From NCBI GenBank assembly GCA_033064195.1, contig JARBJD010000177.1, forward strand, positions 1 to 64,000: 64,000 nucleotides of DNA. The letters are read 5' to 3'. Origin of the DNA: Blattamonas nauphoetae. Its lineage: Eukaryota > Preaxostyla > Oxymonadida. The position numbers and the translations under genes were made by a program. Shown in pieces: positions 29,901-37,800 of this stretch; the first letter of the stretch is position 1; the number at the start of each line of letters is the position of its first letter. The notes under the pieces are model-generated. The model was not told the origin of the DNA and did not search any database. It was given only the letters and a program-made list of their open reading frames with translations.

Positions 29901-30408
29901 GCAGGACCAGCTTCCTCCACAGCTGAGAGTGCGGTATTCTCGATGTGTTGATTCGAGTGGGGCGATTCTGGATTATCAAGAAGCGGAGTCGAGAGCATAC
30001 GAATTCCTTCTCGACACTGACCAGCTCAACAGCTCTGACGATCTTGTGTTCTCCCTTCCATACAACGTAAACATGACGCAGAACCCATCAATTTTGATCA
30101 TCACAAGACAGTTTCTCGTCTTCGCCAAGTCAAACACCTCTGATTCTGGAGGCCTCTCAAGAGACACTGGGAAGAGATCTATTCCAATCACAAGTGCGTT
30201 GACTGTTCGGAGGGATAAAAGAACAGTGACAATCTCGTCGTCGTCTGATGAGAACAAACAACAGACGGTTTTGGAGTGCGATTCCGAAAAAATTGCGTGT
30301 GACGTCTGCAACAAAATCAACAGAGTGACAAGCGGTCTCAGAAGTTTCATCTCTTTGAGGAGTCTTCAGACTATTCCGAACGTGAACGAGGAATCTACTT
30401 ACTTCTGA
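14932..30408 (+). CDS. VPS13: Giant VPS13-family bridge-like lipid transfer protein
   Basis: A single open frame of 5158 codons, with no intron in 15.5 kb. VPS13 proteins form long hydrophobic grooves that move lipids between organelles at membrane contacts. The start has the family N-terminus (VVLKFLKGYISKYVQNFSKE) and a chorein region to about residue 120, then RINNVRLRYEDISEPGFP at about 155. A Lys/Glu-rich coiled coil (residues about 455-510) interrupts the N-terminal third. The VAB-type adaptor region shows IIRNETGIPLPFLC (about 3448) and IIVRNETNSTITIK (about 4350). GMLCNLQIDSHLRHSTNEVV (about 4560) matches the APT1/DUF1162 area. HYVRQIAQNGFSI with GLKTVVEKVSTEG (about 4825), GVSGLVMTPVRAVKDG (about 4940) and a PH-like end (about 5000-5158) form the C-terminus. 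It is longer than typical 3000-4400-residue members. Long Ser/Thr-rich loops probably explain the excess. The start is the first ATG before the conserved N-terminus. Confidence 0.93.
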   Translation: MSLFQSVVLKFLKGYISKYVQNFSKELFTISLHEVTAKSLELKQTTLDFFPSLQIVRGSIGFISAKFSVVMNPSHPVCIVISDLDLTISPSPESTNLDESDKMHTSFLEEEFSKLHFGRKKSDQDLSEISFSDSPMFSFVKKSLFKYLLNSQIRINNVRLRYEDISEPGFPISFTFTLDKLLLDTCNKDFEVIGSVEEFNYKRLLIEKIKIVQNETEARNEAISTKALKPETILDNLSIVMKLEFRQPSISDSRSLFRIGIEIPRKMTLDNREIPNRVGLRISQNGLTSIFVTLLKFVENEETKEFRRTRPFVGSTCLSTLPRFKPLRNLTGKESKMKELKDRLETLESQMKEGIRRRIRFLWRWAVTSVIVDIRRRKCRHFGGQFGQSLEKRRKDRKEYGNLIDKFDDLMMSVEKSKAERIQETLRLEWMKQARRVLSHPSASPGPSCKATLRELEVVEKAERKMLKEAQKKQKKAEPQKLTKEEEAELKAFEKREEERKKEKEKSRISELNESDFKHLKMSFNELKRLAEIETDYSTREILLFRVMNAVEKRMEKAALAQTEVTPSQERWIVSTDHQSSDNGLKKQIEDKTGCDSKFWKAFDFSISVDDVEVVICGGRDPRRSDSSSSPLLSVRAVNTDLSLAFRPYRNGFDFRLAADDARLMDVSGSSTNKFVEMIWKEGREGRRTDGEERSEEKIVVVDVHFLQPDTPFRVIADVVIAPVALCLPPPPLISTLHMLLDGALFTSLESADPPLSTPNPSASPLSLSLSAHNYHTSPTHSVSLGKHVLHQRMTDSLLSLLSSMMWANEEFLLGRGMHQISVRTSPSKVFVPIDSSCADSALVLLSFDEFRVTAEYSQIPLDISKSESSQPTPSEGGGKRMVHLRPVVEAESETSDEMETRRDGRLVEEFFDRFDIEIKNVELSLVWMAKWKTSISSSQHSCEATLPDTDQPIDADIPLLANQCWFLPPAMLPFITMSTRPPLPIIKPFDGSVSIFSSIDPSQTRVPETAVFLNVSPLHMSITEGVITELLTLATSTISQFLSNHAILTATLNESQSLTTYFTQHFSCLPAVPFAQVKFLIATLELEPFRLVNQKNEKIPIVTFNGRIAETEIVIGSGGRRKEGGKKETRKSSLLLRISDVDFALVKQMYSSTFGVWIGSMVGTALDSESKQIPILCGPPDTQVANLSPRTFEAGFFGDSLVSSQNETEPSGSSLAVFEGNWTTLSHSTSAPPWLPSFFQKRTQQASSSIAGVRGSVGVEWMKPCSEKGKPEKMRIGAYLSPTRVNVDRTVVLDLAKTLNTVLSAFLPRFISLIGPSPKSTVSSSIDPAPPKQPKDRRATRIHANLNAIEVAFCERDTADSLLSVNNTSCTVSLSPSSTRVVGEIGFVEFKALSVCHRGVNLLKMRRDVMKMRKLQLGIEPSILSSISIGSKPQSTTTALLSSSIIPPLLAQSHNTSRSSPALVADCSFLSDSQSKAKIAGTLGTIRGNLDGSFIGTVAGFVGTSGELLSLITLLVTTHSDTEAEVAEDVRDVKGEKKEPKGFVLPLIDLNVHGSGVDVDVWSDLTLPDTDQHFVKLRLSEMIVLSDKITLRDVEITQGRRNMGKQDTHHLINPFSLNVGISQTFEGDLARWKGSGDVSSVKVVLSQSSILEVCSWLSDLMSGFTFGFECMRIRNADRAAEIRDAFRFRRESNEQVGEAAHAESPERSTNKILSAILSNFSSSSNRLDEPVALKSLPSLERVASVLDFSFSLKEVAVVILSESKSPKPLLCLSINDTSLVTQLFPPTPTVHSSTSTSTAEEVRRRERPVAAALLSVSSIKLDLHSSSTTPASSSRSIHLSLPLFSLEALQTDMSTTMNCHLSGISLISQENTHITPIITTTTLHPTHIHTIPDQMKIPHQFSTHLLTSFVQTLSSTGYTPSTTPDFISLDFISSKHFGSMPTLSVHVAQLGLQIEPKMINSCSQIILSFLSESYSPQFLSALSTVASSIFSTSSSTAETKALLKSLQPPKPFEIPRFAAHLFVQGVTSDLILSPSNTLKVSLSRLDGSAAMNTAHIHADISLGSVSIVEDRMPMNLHSSISPHFKQRKQLYPVILGHFSNKTNSKTDRVLNVSFDFSISDQIEAGKETKKTEKLLNMKAKCETLQLVLLTRTMTQLVNLFQSFQSVISLFDGVSFMPTPSSSTKHRKDDVFARSEKVSLFSELVPTKLDFDVSISSPLVLIPKQSSSRQTLVLSLGSISASSKRGRSSSDKTKNPNQLTLLFSGLSLGVGVMKKETPKSPPNIPLSLSSITAFTSFLSALGVEKYSPLVEPVVLTMDLVLPPSWLSADIFSSIVSEWTPDFSNTSMLSNTPHGRMEERAKDQLIVKASLDAIRLSVDEGQLNWLAFAIQCNLDEGITLLETQNQTRLNSQQFQPQQTQLPPLGQSILETSLETPHVPAVPVPLNQSMSISLSSAIHSNDENESWMDLDASNDEMVQNSINSNTFTSKLQEKLRKNKTSGLSEEVIVGLHLSLKSVTLEVFQGHRPLLDISLPPSQQTDHTNRFSSLVTLSLQDLVAKSTIKADSAVSASFTLFDISIIDTRPRKEETVLLTNSFLPRLNFTFDPTSLGKSFYPSAQEANSAYARVRDIPSELFYTAHQTPTQPCLSVALSSHLLSGATVDFTLEQPRLIINDKFVSKLVSYVFTQVSLFQTIFGGSEEKPKEAKNEDTLDQIQFQSRLTPVLPSSTQTPFLSHLVSLSFHINSFQVSLLNDPTVPSSPSLVLPFSLRAGLLISPPITSSITQIIRTSNTINTDSILECMSLFERTRGMNEPNLHDSFAARDGTELGIRFHPLPLQRGGVGEISFSPLDGMNTSLPQQPPQPEMDKTRSSLLDTLFKEAGCVFCVSIDGLELFEESVRQTSAFDGVQLIPNRQIVSPTTLSLTASFSLCGSNMSFVSPTLIPHLTVPSLLPSSEHNLGFISLNNHPSILLSDITLISSQKLQISVQKKDVIWLTFIQDVIRQLTTTLKANEEQTLKDVSSLLSSKTYGSSLSSSQVTRKQIPQPSLPSVNSSVVIQKTSITDSLAQAKTSLISDKSGADQSTSQMPLYPSKSHLSTQRAHIRDMYEENRSPSLSLNSIQQFLMKVSFRFNQIEVNINGNSATSFDLPLVRLTVSDLHGELGLSANGQASFDELSRPPTIQKNDKATPQFLDNPLSLTRAVNQSHIYTPTVQFPGSHNTLQKLPQVKGSISLLGQIEAKIGIDVLNQQRFVTEPIVTPFPLAIGLLPHSRSGSIPQNVTHAFNLIDWNQAPLFDIGLISLSSLVPPFKPILDLQVKPVDKKSFFDFLNTTLLAHSSIVSFDEEILITIRPEYFETLNQTLTELLFTTVSLSSRHSLSLDSLQTAKSFFPTPNKSLTKQSSLDMLQSTKTKLTETRHHLTESLKEEDKPTTVSVVGKETKQKQKKEGTGQYIIRNETGIPLPFLCDHSLSSIEWKVTDSILFEGQPDSPASITLHPPPPDITHSSRDLQLDLKRYHILPPTKEAALPFFFSHSQFNRRVSYEPDSIHFFLPGYRPATLLLSNSLPVVTVTLFPEEEGKSTIHIRCQIYPHMTNRILIVSSHTFILNRTSIPLTLSLNTPHTPASSLTLKPHSRLCVPVTLMDSTLRVIPVHGHSKEGYGQIRTWETSSPLDLKTLRDDLELKSVSSHTPETQNPDMDQKVWMEFRLKCTHQPSEHCPQLFTHLSTTLSTKIDDLFSTHSDQPSTRESTNTLQDIFFSNTGMFELTIQAPFHLHNTLPFPIGYEMILKKPNAVSYPPPTELLTRGKPIHTGHDLTSFTFPYVFKPQRAYPLVSSFSVPRNVGDEVALSRNQSIWHSVIVWLAPGGDFHLFHFPTQQLPIIRVHTSQATWKSKISTQAAQPLSILPPTLQKNRSPSPAPVGPAPSDFLSELECDSDDENQSGFFVSSYRFENRQKRQELQPQLAAKVVSQQTPKMRLVLNFSRFSDTCIPSVTPPNTSLGTNDTPFVDQILTLKGMTFTLQSAQIGNQIQLRLMTPFWLLNFCPFDLDFTFQAPNKTSLSFNSTTLLQNLDYIIKNEGSLSLAAALGQSVISSDNPRTETDRIFPLPFSVVPQLKKREHLMWIRRVSNVASEFAEPLMIDRVGATEVVTLSLLEDPWKGKNQRKEQNVKVVTSIILAGIPFHHTKIVSISPLFTLRSLKKDFTFFVSEYGNDVPKTVSKSKGFLRDDVTQLQTNGTPITLTSSFPDSPLERENAVFVAVRSNSSSFQGDLVWSDKVVLSSSGTVRLVVPDSSLGGGNQSERVPLFVTIQIDEREDTHALEISFDCVKLRSTPLIYEQTAKTGKVRHVQHDASIIVRNETNSTITIKQNTFTTFGLMIPSQSSTPFALFGHHKKDTSFTFSTQNPIGKSFSPPPLKKSWFKSSTNSPPPTIMHISSPLIVLSPPITKDEWSVDGNLSMFSTFSTRSKKKPSDVNSAVVVSYSTEGSQRIITLRPKGQVIFKPSNTEQKTVGLSLYATLNLNHLSLSVFSNRGLRPTTSRNLVRPVEIFSVSLSQLVVNGAFSAQRQIIQGMLCNLQIDSHLRHSTNEVVLSGLHSSFFNSHPVNRIFTNHQQEDDDRTTPALPQPQPASSIKPLIQLKLDCDLLNTQSSKPFIHIHRGSVVFDGLVLNIDEEFVIRLGQFEKELQLVQTISNFLDLLSENNVSLGTFERGLSIDVADRSAVDLISAYRLSNVVKILKSPSLSSPSEHIVSSSSSLISINSFTTSSIPVVFSIKTADKSQSSEQSYLRFLFSLFGTVVSPTSKRLLIDGMEIPYVCDHLDRIGARLSQHYVRQIAQNGFSIIFPSASEITGGLKTVVEKVSTEGTMEGIKELGGQTAQFSLLTIDSITSTFIKLLDSLRIRSGVDNPSITNHSGQNTPNQINSVQSGVTQGFLSMGRYLMAGVSGLVMTPVRAVKDGGVSNMARGIGAGISEFFVLPINGVFQLVRSTTEGFLSVVQDQLPPQLRVRYSRCVDSSGAILDYQEAESRAYEFLLDTDQLNSSDDLVFSLPYNVNMTQNPSILIITRQFLVFAKSNTSDSGGLSRDTGKRSIPITSALTVRRDKRTVTISSSSDENKQQTVLECDSEKIACDVCNKINRVTSGLRSFISLRSLQTIPNVNEESTYF

Positions 30409-30581
30409 ATTGACTCTCATTCTCCTCGCATTTACCATTATGTTCAATCATTTTTGTTTCAATATTCAATTTCTGAGATTGTTTCACCATTTCATCTTCA
30501 CACTTGCATTTTTATCACAACTCACCCAACCTTTCCGGAGAGGAAAATCTGGTTCTTCGAATCGTGGATTGGATCATCTCC

Positions 30582-32442
30582 ATGTCTGCCGCTCCACTGG
30601 CCGACAAACCACAACCACCAAAAAGTCGAAAGAATCCAAAACAGACCTTTTCTCGAGCAGACTTCTCAACAGGAGAGCTCCTTGGCTCTGGAACATTCGC
30701 AGATGTCTTTTCTCATCTATCTCAAATTTTCAGGTCTACAAAGTCCAAAAACTCTCTGATGGGGCTGTTTTTGCCCTGAAAGTTGTTGAAAAAGCACGCC
30801 TAAGAATGATGAAACAGACACAAATCGCTCTGAGAGAATGCACCATCATGCAGTCTCTAAAGCACCCAAACATCATCAAACTTTATGCAGCCTTCACAGA
30901 TTCCAGAAACTTATGTATGACTTGTTTTGTATTTTCATCACTGAATTCTATCCGACTCTTCTAAGATTTTCTACTCGAACTCGGCATTGGAACACTTCAG
31001 GAAATGAAAAATGTCAGTTATTCATTCTCCATCGATTTACCTCACATTTTTGATTCAGCGACCAAGATCTATTCTCGAAATCAAGACATGTGCAGCAGAA
31101 ATACTCGATTCAATCCACTATCTCCATAATAGAAAGTTCGCTATCTTTTTGATTCCATTCTCCGTCCTACATGTTGTGTAGTTATGTTCATAGGGATATT
31201 AAACCAGAGAATATTCTGATCAGCGATGATCACCACATGAAACTCACAGATTTCGGGAGCGCGATGTCCATTGCTGAAACTGATGATCCGTCTGTTAAGG
31301 CTCTCGAAAATGAAACGATTGTTGGCACACCACTCTACGTTGCACCTGAATCCATCTCCAAAGCGGAAACAACTCCTGCATCAGATATCTGGTCTTTTGG
31401 ATGCCTCCTGTATTTCCTCTATGCGTCATATCCTCCTTTTTCGGGAAGTACCCAATATCTTCTCTTCCAAAACATTATGAAGGGAGACTTCACCTTTGAT
31501 TCCGGAACCACGTCAAGAGGTCCAGATCCTCCCATTCTGCCATTCGACGAAGAAGCAAAGGATCTTATCAAACAAATCATTGTCACTGATCCAACTCAAC
31601 GACCAACAGTTGCTCAGATCAAGAATCATCCTTATTTTCAGGATGTCAGGTTTCCATCAACAAATATCTCTTCCCCTTCACTTTCATCCAGAAAAAAGGA
31701 GGAAAATCATGCTTTGGAATCCTCGAAAGCTTCTTGGCATCCTTTGACACCTCCATATGCCCACGGAATCGCGTGGAAGCATAAAAATCGTCCTTCCGTT
31801 GGTATACGAACTGACCCTCCTCTTCCTTCTGTCAACACTCTCCAACTCTCAAAACCCACCACTCCATCTTCGTCACAAACACCTCACCGTCAACATCCGA
31901 TCAGGCCAGTCTCAAAATCAGCCTCAGGGAGACCATCTTCACTTCGACCACTTCTTACTTGGACACGAACACCAAGAACATCGTCTTTTTCTCAACCGCC
32001 GCCAATTTCTTTCCATGACTTCCATTTGCTCACACCAATTGACTTTGAAACTCATCATCACTCTTCACCACCCTCCACTCTTCCACTGCATCGATTTATC
32101 GATCACATGCAACAGGCAATTTCTATGAATTCACTGGACGATGTTCTTCACCCTGGTTCCTTCTTCGAAATAAACATCAAACATTCTGACCACACTCAGA
32201 GCGATAGCGAAAGCAGCTATGAATCTGAATCTGACACCGATTCAACGGCTTTCATTTGCATGGCCGATTTGGACGTCGATGCGGAGGAAGCGTTCCAAAC
32301 ATTCGATTTTGTCGAGAAAGATGACTTTGCTAGCTACCCATCGTTTATCAAGCGACCGCGACTTCTCTCCCAACATATGGGAGATCCGGCCCCACTCCCT
32401 CCGCCGCCTCTCATCTCATCTGATTTATTTCGCCCACCGTAA
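30582..32442 (+). CDS. PDK1-like AGC protein kinase (5 exons)
   Basis: Exons: 30582-30704, 30734-30914, 30966-31012, 31059-31135 and 31182-32442, with introns of 29, 51, 46 and 46 nt. The product is about 562 aa. The kinase domain spans about residues 28-300: LGSGTFADVYK (Gly loop), ALKVVEK (Lys), REC (Glu helix), YVHRDIKPENIL, LTDFGSA, TIVGTPLYVAPE and SDIWSFGCLLY. The activation loop IVGTPLYVAPE and the overall pattern are most like 3-phosphoinositide-dependent kinase 1, which phosphorylates other AGC kinases. After the kinase domain comes a Ser/Pro-rich, low-complexity tail with an acidic SDSESSYESESDTDS stretch, and no recognisable PH domain. The protein could instead be another AGC/NDR-like kinase. 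It starts 173 bp after VPS13 on the same strand. Confidence 0.85.
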
Positions 32443-32756
32443 CGCTTCTTTGGGCGTTTCTGCGACTCGATCTAGATTCCTTATTGTCTGTTTCTTTCTT
32501 GGCGGAGTCCTCTAATGACTTTCATGCCACACCATCCCTATCGTTTATCAGGTATTTGTTCCATATTCAGCTTTTTTCTGGACTTCTACAACTTGTGATT
32601 CGAGCGAGTTATCTCTGTTCTTTTCGCATCTGAAACATTTCTGAAATGTTGACATACGTTCCATGTTTCATGTAATCTTATCGTTCCTTTCTTGGGGAGC
32701 ACATCTCTCCAATCGTTGACAGATTGTAAAAAAACACTCTGTATCGTTTATTACAG
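32443..32756. other. Intergenic region, 314 bp
   Basis: No gene seen. T-rich, ending TTATTACAG directly before the next ATG. That could be an intron acceptor, so the following gene may have an unseen upstream exon. Confidence 0.4.
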
Positions 32757-33430
32757 ATGGCCGAACTTGGAATCGGATATAATCGTACACACCGTTCAGA
32801 CAAAAGAAAGTCCATAAGGAGCGAGTTGGTAAGTTCAATGTTCCATTGAAATCGAAGATTCATGGGTCAGATCATACCCGGATTTAACCTCTCTTCATTT
32901 GAAATTTTATGCAAAAAGTTCGTTCATTGGAGGGCTCTCTGCGTGTTGTTGAACAGAGAAACAATGCCATGCGCTACTATCGACCGGTCAGGCCATCATT
33001 CGAAGAGAAGAACACACAACGGGCAGAGTCTTTTGTTCATCGACTCCAACGAGAGCCACCTCAATCTTTGTCTCCACAAATACCCCTTTACATTCGAAAT
33101 ATGCGTTCACCCCCTAAAAATTCCAGTTTAAACTCTCCAACCAAAGGCCGAAGTGTCTCTCCTCCGAAAGAGAACCGCCAGAAAGTTCCTGCACTTAACC
33201 TGCCATCCCCACCTTCTCAACACTTTGTTGACTTTGACAACGCCTTCCTTCCTGATCAACCACCAATCCTCTCAAACCGACTCAAAACTTCCCTCCAACA
33301 CCTCCTCACGTATCGACAATCGGATGAATACCGTCAATATCTTCAACTTACCTCCAGATATGAGGATGAAGGCGTTCTGCGTATGAATCAACCTCAGCCA
33401 ACATTCTCATCGCGATGTAGCGACACTTGA
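32757..33430 (+). CDS. Small basic Pro/Ser-rich protein, unknown function (2 exons)
   Basis: The proposed exons are 32757-32828 and 32933-33430, with a GTAAGT donor and an acceptor at TTGGAG that keeps the frame. The product is about 189 aa. The first exon encodes MAELGIGYNRTHRSDKRKS. The second holds a short helix (GSLRVVEQRNNAMRYYRPV), a basic Pro/Ser-rich middle (SPPKNSSLNSPTKGRSVSPP) and a C-terminal helical part (LQHLLTYRQSDEYRQYLQ). The SP/TP sites suggest phospho-regulation. No known domain was recognised. The ATG directly follows a TTACAG, so the true start may lie in an upstream exon. Confidence 0.55.
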
Positions 33431-33767
33431 CTGAATTCTAGAATCAAACTACTTCTATCTTCTTTTTCTTTTGCTCTTCCTTTTCTGTTTTACCTCTTTC
33501 TTAACACGGTCATTTCAGAACCGATCAGTTCTCATCGTCCCACAATCCTTGGATTGATAGTGTGATAGGAGGTCAAACTCTGTACATATCTTTCTATATG
33601 ATGAAGGTATTCCAATTTTTGTTAACCTGCTCTTGTTCATTTTTTTGAATGTCATCATTTCCAAATTATGGGAGGCCCATTCATTCCACTTTCCTGTTTG
33701 TTTTCCTCTTCAAGTTTGATTATATCAATTCTATCTCATCTAACTTCACCATTCCTTTTTTTGGTAG
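33431..33767. other. Intergenic region upstream of cathepsin B, 337 bp
   Basis: T-rich sequence ending TTTTTTTGGTAG just before the cathepsin ATG. An ATGATGAAG followed by GTATTC at 33598 could be a tiny first exon (MMK) with a 161-nt intron, but the downstream ATG already gives a good signal peptide. Confidence 0.4.
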
Positions 33768-34619
33768 ATGTTTTCTATCTTCGCTATCGCAAGTCTTTTC
33801 GCCAAGTCCATTGTCGAAATCATCAACTCCAACCCAGATTCCACATGGGTTGCCGTCGAATACCCACGCAACGTCATCAACGATGCCAAAATCCGTGCTA
33901 TGCTCGGTGTTTCTGTTCTGAACGAGGGTCCAACTGACTATGTCCCAGCCAATGATCTTCCGGAAGAATTTGATGCTCGCGTTCACTGGGAGGGCAAAAT
34001 GTCTCCAGTTCGTGACCAAGCCTCCTGCGGCTCATGCTGGGCTTTCGCTGTTGCCGAGACAATGACTAACAGAATGGCTATCCTCGACTGCTCGCGTGGA
34101 GTTATGTCCCCACAAGATCTTGTTTCCTGCGATTTCGTCGACCACGGCTGCAACGGTGGTATCCCCCTCGCCTCATGGGAGTGGGTTCACCTTAAGGGTA
34201 TCACCACTGAGGAATGCATCCCATACAGCTCCGGCGGAGGACGTGTCGAATCCTGCCCAAAAGCCTGCAAGGACGGAAGCGCCATTGTTCGCACAAAGGC
34301 CACCGGTGTCGGCCATGTCAAGGCTGCCAACATGCAACAAGAATTGTTCGACAACGGCCCATTTGAAGTCGCCTTCACTGTGTACGAAGACTTCAAGGTC
34401 TACAAGAGCGGAGTTTACAGACACACCACTGGATCCAAGCTTGGTGGCCATGCTGTCATGGTTATGGGATGGGGTGTTGAGGATAACACTCCATACTGGC
34501 TCATCCAGAACTCCTGGGGTACTGTTTGGGGAGAAAACGGATTCTTCAAGATCGTCCGTGGCCAGAACGAATGCGGTATCGAAGCTACCAGCTACAAGGG
34601 TGTTCCCAAGTGCCAATAA
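33768..34619 (+). CDS. Short cathepsin B-like cysteine protease (papain family C1A)
   Basis: A 283-residue protein, single exon as modelled. The first 14 residues (MFSIFAIASLFAKS) form a likely signal peptide, so it would be secreted or lysosomal. A short propeptide runs to about residue 65. The mature part has VRDQASCGSCWAFAVAE with the catalytic Cys, CDFVDHGCNGGIP, GGHAVMVMGWGVED with the catalytic His and YWLIQNSWGTVWGENGF with the active-site Asn. The long His-His occluding loop of classical cathepsin B is absent, as in the short forms of Giardia and relatives, so endopeptidase rather than dipeptidyl activity is expected. Codons are strongly biased to C- and G-ending forms (GCC, AAG, GGC), unlike its neighbours, which suggests high expression or a recent multicopy origin. 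Confidence 0.93.
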   Translation: MFSIFAIASLFAKSIVEIINSNPDSTWVAVEYPRNVINDAKIRAMLGVSVLNEGPTDYVPANDLPEEFDARVHWEGKMSPVRDQASCGSCWAFAVAETMTNRMAILDCSRGVMSPQDLVSCDFVDHGCNGGIPLASWEWVHLKGITTEECIPYSSGGGRVESCPKACKDGSAIVRTKATGVGHVKAANMQQELFDNGPFEVAFTVYEDFKVYKSGVYRHTTGSKLGGHAVMVMGWGVEDNTPYWLIQNSWGTVWGENGFFKIVRGQNECGIEATSYKGVPKCQ

Positions 34620-34830
34620 GTGTTTTCTATTCCCGAGAGTCTCTATTCTACACTCATGTTTGTTTTTTTCCACAAAGGACCAAAATTTCGTAAATCCATT
34701 ACAACCATCAATGATGGTGTCGTTAAAGGTTCGATGAGATGGTGAAAAGAGCGTCCATTTTGTTGTCCTGAGATCGTTCCCATGGTTTTTGTTCTTCTCA
34801 TATTCCCAGGCTATTCTTTCACTATATCCC

Positions 34831-37800
34831 ATGTCAACACAGCAAACCCAATTGGCCAAGATGGTATTTCACCTTTCATCTCATTTTTTTCAGCCTTTCT
34901 CGAGACCAAACACCCCACGCTCAACAGAACCAACACAGAATCTCACTATCAATACACACGAACAATACGCATGGCATCTGGAGAGTAATGTTCAAATGAG
35001 GTCAGCTGTGACTGACAACCCTCTTTATACCGATTTAGTTCAATTTTGGCGAGATCGAGAAGGAACAAAGCCAAAGCCGAAAGAAGTCGTTCACGCAACA
35101 GAAGTTTGTCCTTTATCAGCTCTTCATCCCATGTAAGACTCAACAGAAGCTAACTGAAACGATTAAAACTCTTGGAATTGCCATCAATCAAACTGTTTGT
35201 TCTATCATCATTTAAATATCATCAAACATCTTCATGTGATTCAACATTTCTTCCTCTCTCTGCAGGGATATCTTCAAAAACATCAGGAGCAGTATGATCA
35301 ATTCAAAGGTGTTTTGACTAAACAACACGAATCTCCCAAACTCCAAGCTCCAACATCTCCATCGACCATATTCAATCCTTTTGGAAGTTCGAATGATTCA
35401 TCCGAAATGAAGGCAGAGCAGAAACACGTTCCAATCTTGCCATTGACCCTCTTTCTTCACCGAACTCAATTCAGAGAAAAATTGATCAAAGGACTCTGCG
35501 AAGAAGCATGGCTTCTGGACACACAACAAGGACATGGAGTCAATGAACCAGTGTCACTCGTATCTGGCTCCACTTTGGAGGATAAGATCATAGATCAAGT
35601 TGTTTCGCAAGGGGATCTCTTCAAAACTGCTGCAGAGACGTATCTCAGAGACAGAATCTCAACTATCGATGAACCACTCATTCCTGATTTGGATAAAGTG
35701 TTGAATGAGACAAATAAGGCAGAAGTTCGGCGAACGAGCCTCAGTTCAACATCAACCCCTGTCACGGAAATTCCACCTCAGATCAAGCAGCATGCGAAGG
35801 AAATTGTTGAGGGAATGTTCCCACGTGGCTGGCAAACACTTTCAACGCCATCTCCCATACTGACCTCACTCCAACTGAACCTGATCAAAACAAGATATGA
35901 ACAAGCGTTCTCTGATTGTTTTATGAAAGAAGACAATCAACAAGGAACACTTCCATCAGATGAAACAATTTTCACATCATTACGTGTTGACGAAATCGTG
36001 TATTTCCTCACATCCTTCGAACTATCTTCTCACCAAAACGGATTGAATTCTATCCTCTCCCTCCCCGCTCCAGTGAGTCGAGCGGCAAAGACATTCTTCT
36101 TAAGTCGACGCATGTTTCTATCAGCTGAAGATTTGGTTCATCTTTTTACAATCCGTGCTTTCTCCCCGCCACGATCAAATTCTCGAGTTCTGATCAAGCC
36201 CCTACCCCTCCCTCAGACCAAATTTGATTCGATAAATCATTCATACAATGGTCCGATGCCTGTTCATGAAAGTGTTCGCCAGCGGATGTCCACTGTGAAG
36301 CCTCTCGAAGAAGTCTCCATCCCAAAATTCTCATTCGCAACGAAAGCTACTCAACCCGCCCCCACTAATCCCTCTGATTCTCCTTTCTTGAAGTATGGGC
36401 GATTAACGGGTGTTAGAGCAGCACCAAAGAAACCACAACTCCCTCCAATGGAACGGAAGTCAAACAGATCTTATAGTGTTTACCAACCACTAGGGACGAC
36501 AGCTTTGTTGAAAAAACATCTTCAACAAGAAGAGGAAAAAGAGGAGGAAACCAAAGAAGAAGAACACGTCCAAAACGAGCAAGACGCTGTTGTTTCACGA
36601 GTCACCGCTCTTTTGTGTTTATGGATCCATCTGCACCGGCAAGACTTCGAGCGACCGATTGTTTTGTACTCCATCAATGGTCTCTTGAATATGATGAAAG
36701 AATCCAACCATCCATATCGAGGAATGCTGTCGTCGATTGTGGGCGGATTTCTGTTCGATTCATTCAAAGAAACAAACATCAACGCTGTCTACAAACGTAT
36801 CAAAGAACAAAAAATTCGCCTCAAAGAACAAGGACTCCGCGCACTCGTCCAAAAAGGGAAAATCATCGACATCAACAATCAAATGTCGATAGCGGAGAAA
36901 AGAGAGGGGCTTTTCAACATTATGCAAGATGCTTCTCACGAATGGGATGACCTTGACCGAAGCAGCACAAATATTGCTGATGTCGTTTTCCTTTCAATGC
37001 TCCAACAAATGAAGCCAGAAACAACATCTCCTCCGATCAAAGAAAATGAAGGAGAGACCGAATCAACCGATCCACTCACACTATCCAACAAACAGACAGT
37101 TCTCTCGCTCGTTCAAGATTTAATTCTCAATAATCCTCGTTTGTTCGCTCGCCAACTCACAATCGCCGAGCTCGAAATGTTCCTCGTGGTCTCTTCCGAA
37201 GAATTTGTCCACGCAATGTCCGACACCGAGCTCAAAGACCACATTTCCAACCAAGTCTCCACTCCCCCTCCCTTCAATCCGAATTATCCCAATCTCTCTC
37301 GCCTCCTCAACCATGTCAGTGCCGTCACGAACTGTGTCTCATCGCTCTTCTCTCAGGCGAACTCCTCCGAGTCCAGTGTGGAGTCGGCTGTTAATGTTGT
37401 GATTGAAGCGTGTGCGGAATGTGAAGGACTTCACAACTGGTGTGCATATAAAGCAATTGCACACGGTCTCTCCAAAGCGGATCTGACCGGCCAGTACTTT
37501 TCCTCACTCCCAGCTGAAACCACCGCGAAACTCGACGAAATCCGGAAGAAGGGGAGCCCGAAAGGGAACTATGGGGCACTGCGACGGCAGATGCGTGGAG
37601 CAGACAAGAAAGTTGTTGTTTGCATTCCCTGCATCGAGGCCTATCTCTTCGACTTGATCATCATCAATGACAACCTTCCCAATTTGATTAAGGGGAAGGT
37701 GAACTATCCAAAGGCTTTGAATATCCGACGCTGTGTGGATGAGATCCAGTTGATGATTGAGCATGTTGAATTTATTGAGGCTGTTAAAGTTGATTCAGTT

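Noticed and set aside
14932-30408. Alternative genetic code (TAA/TAG as Gln), as in some oxymonads
   Set aside because: Long frames end at TAA or TGA where homology ends, conserved regions contain no in-frame TAA or TAG, and the E2 and cathepsin end at TGA and TAA at the expected lengths.
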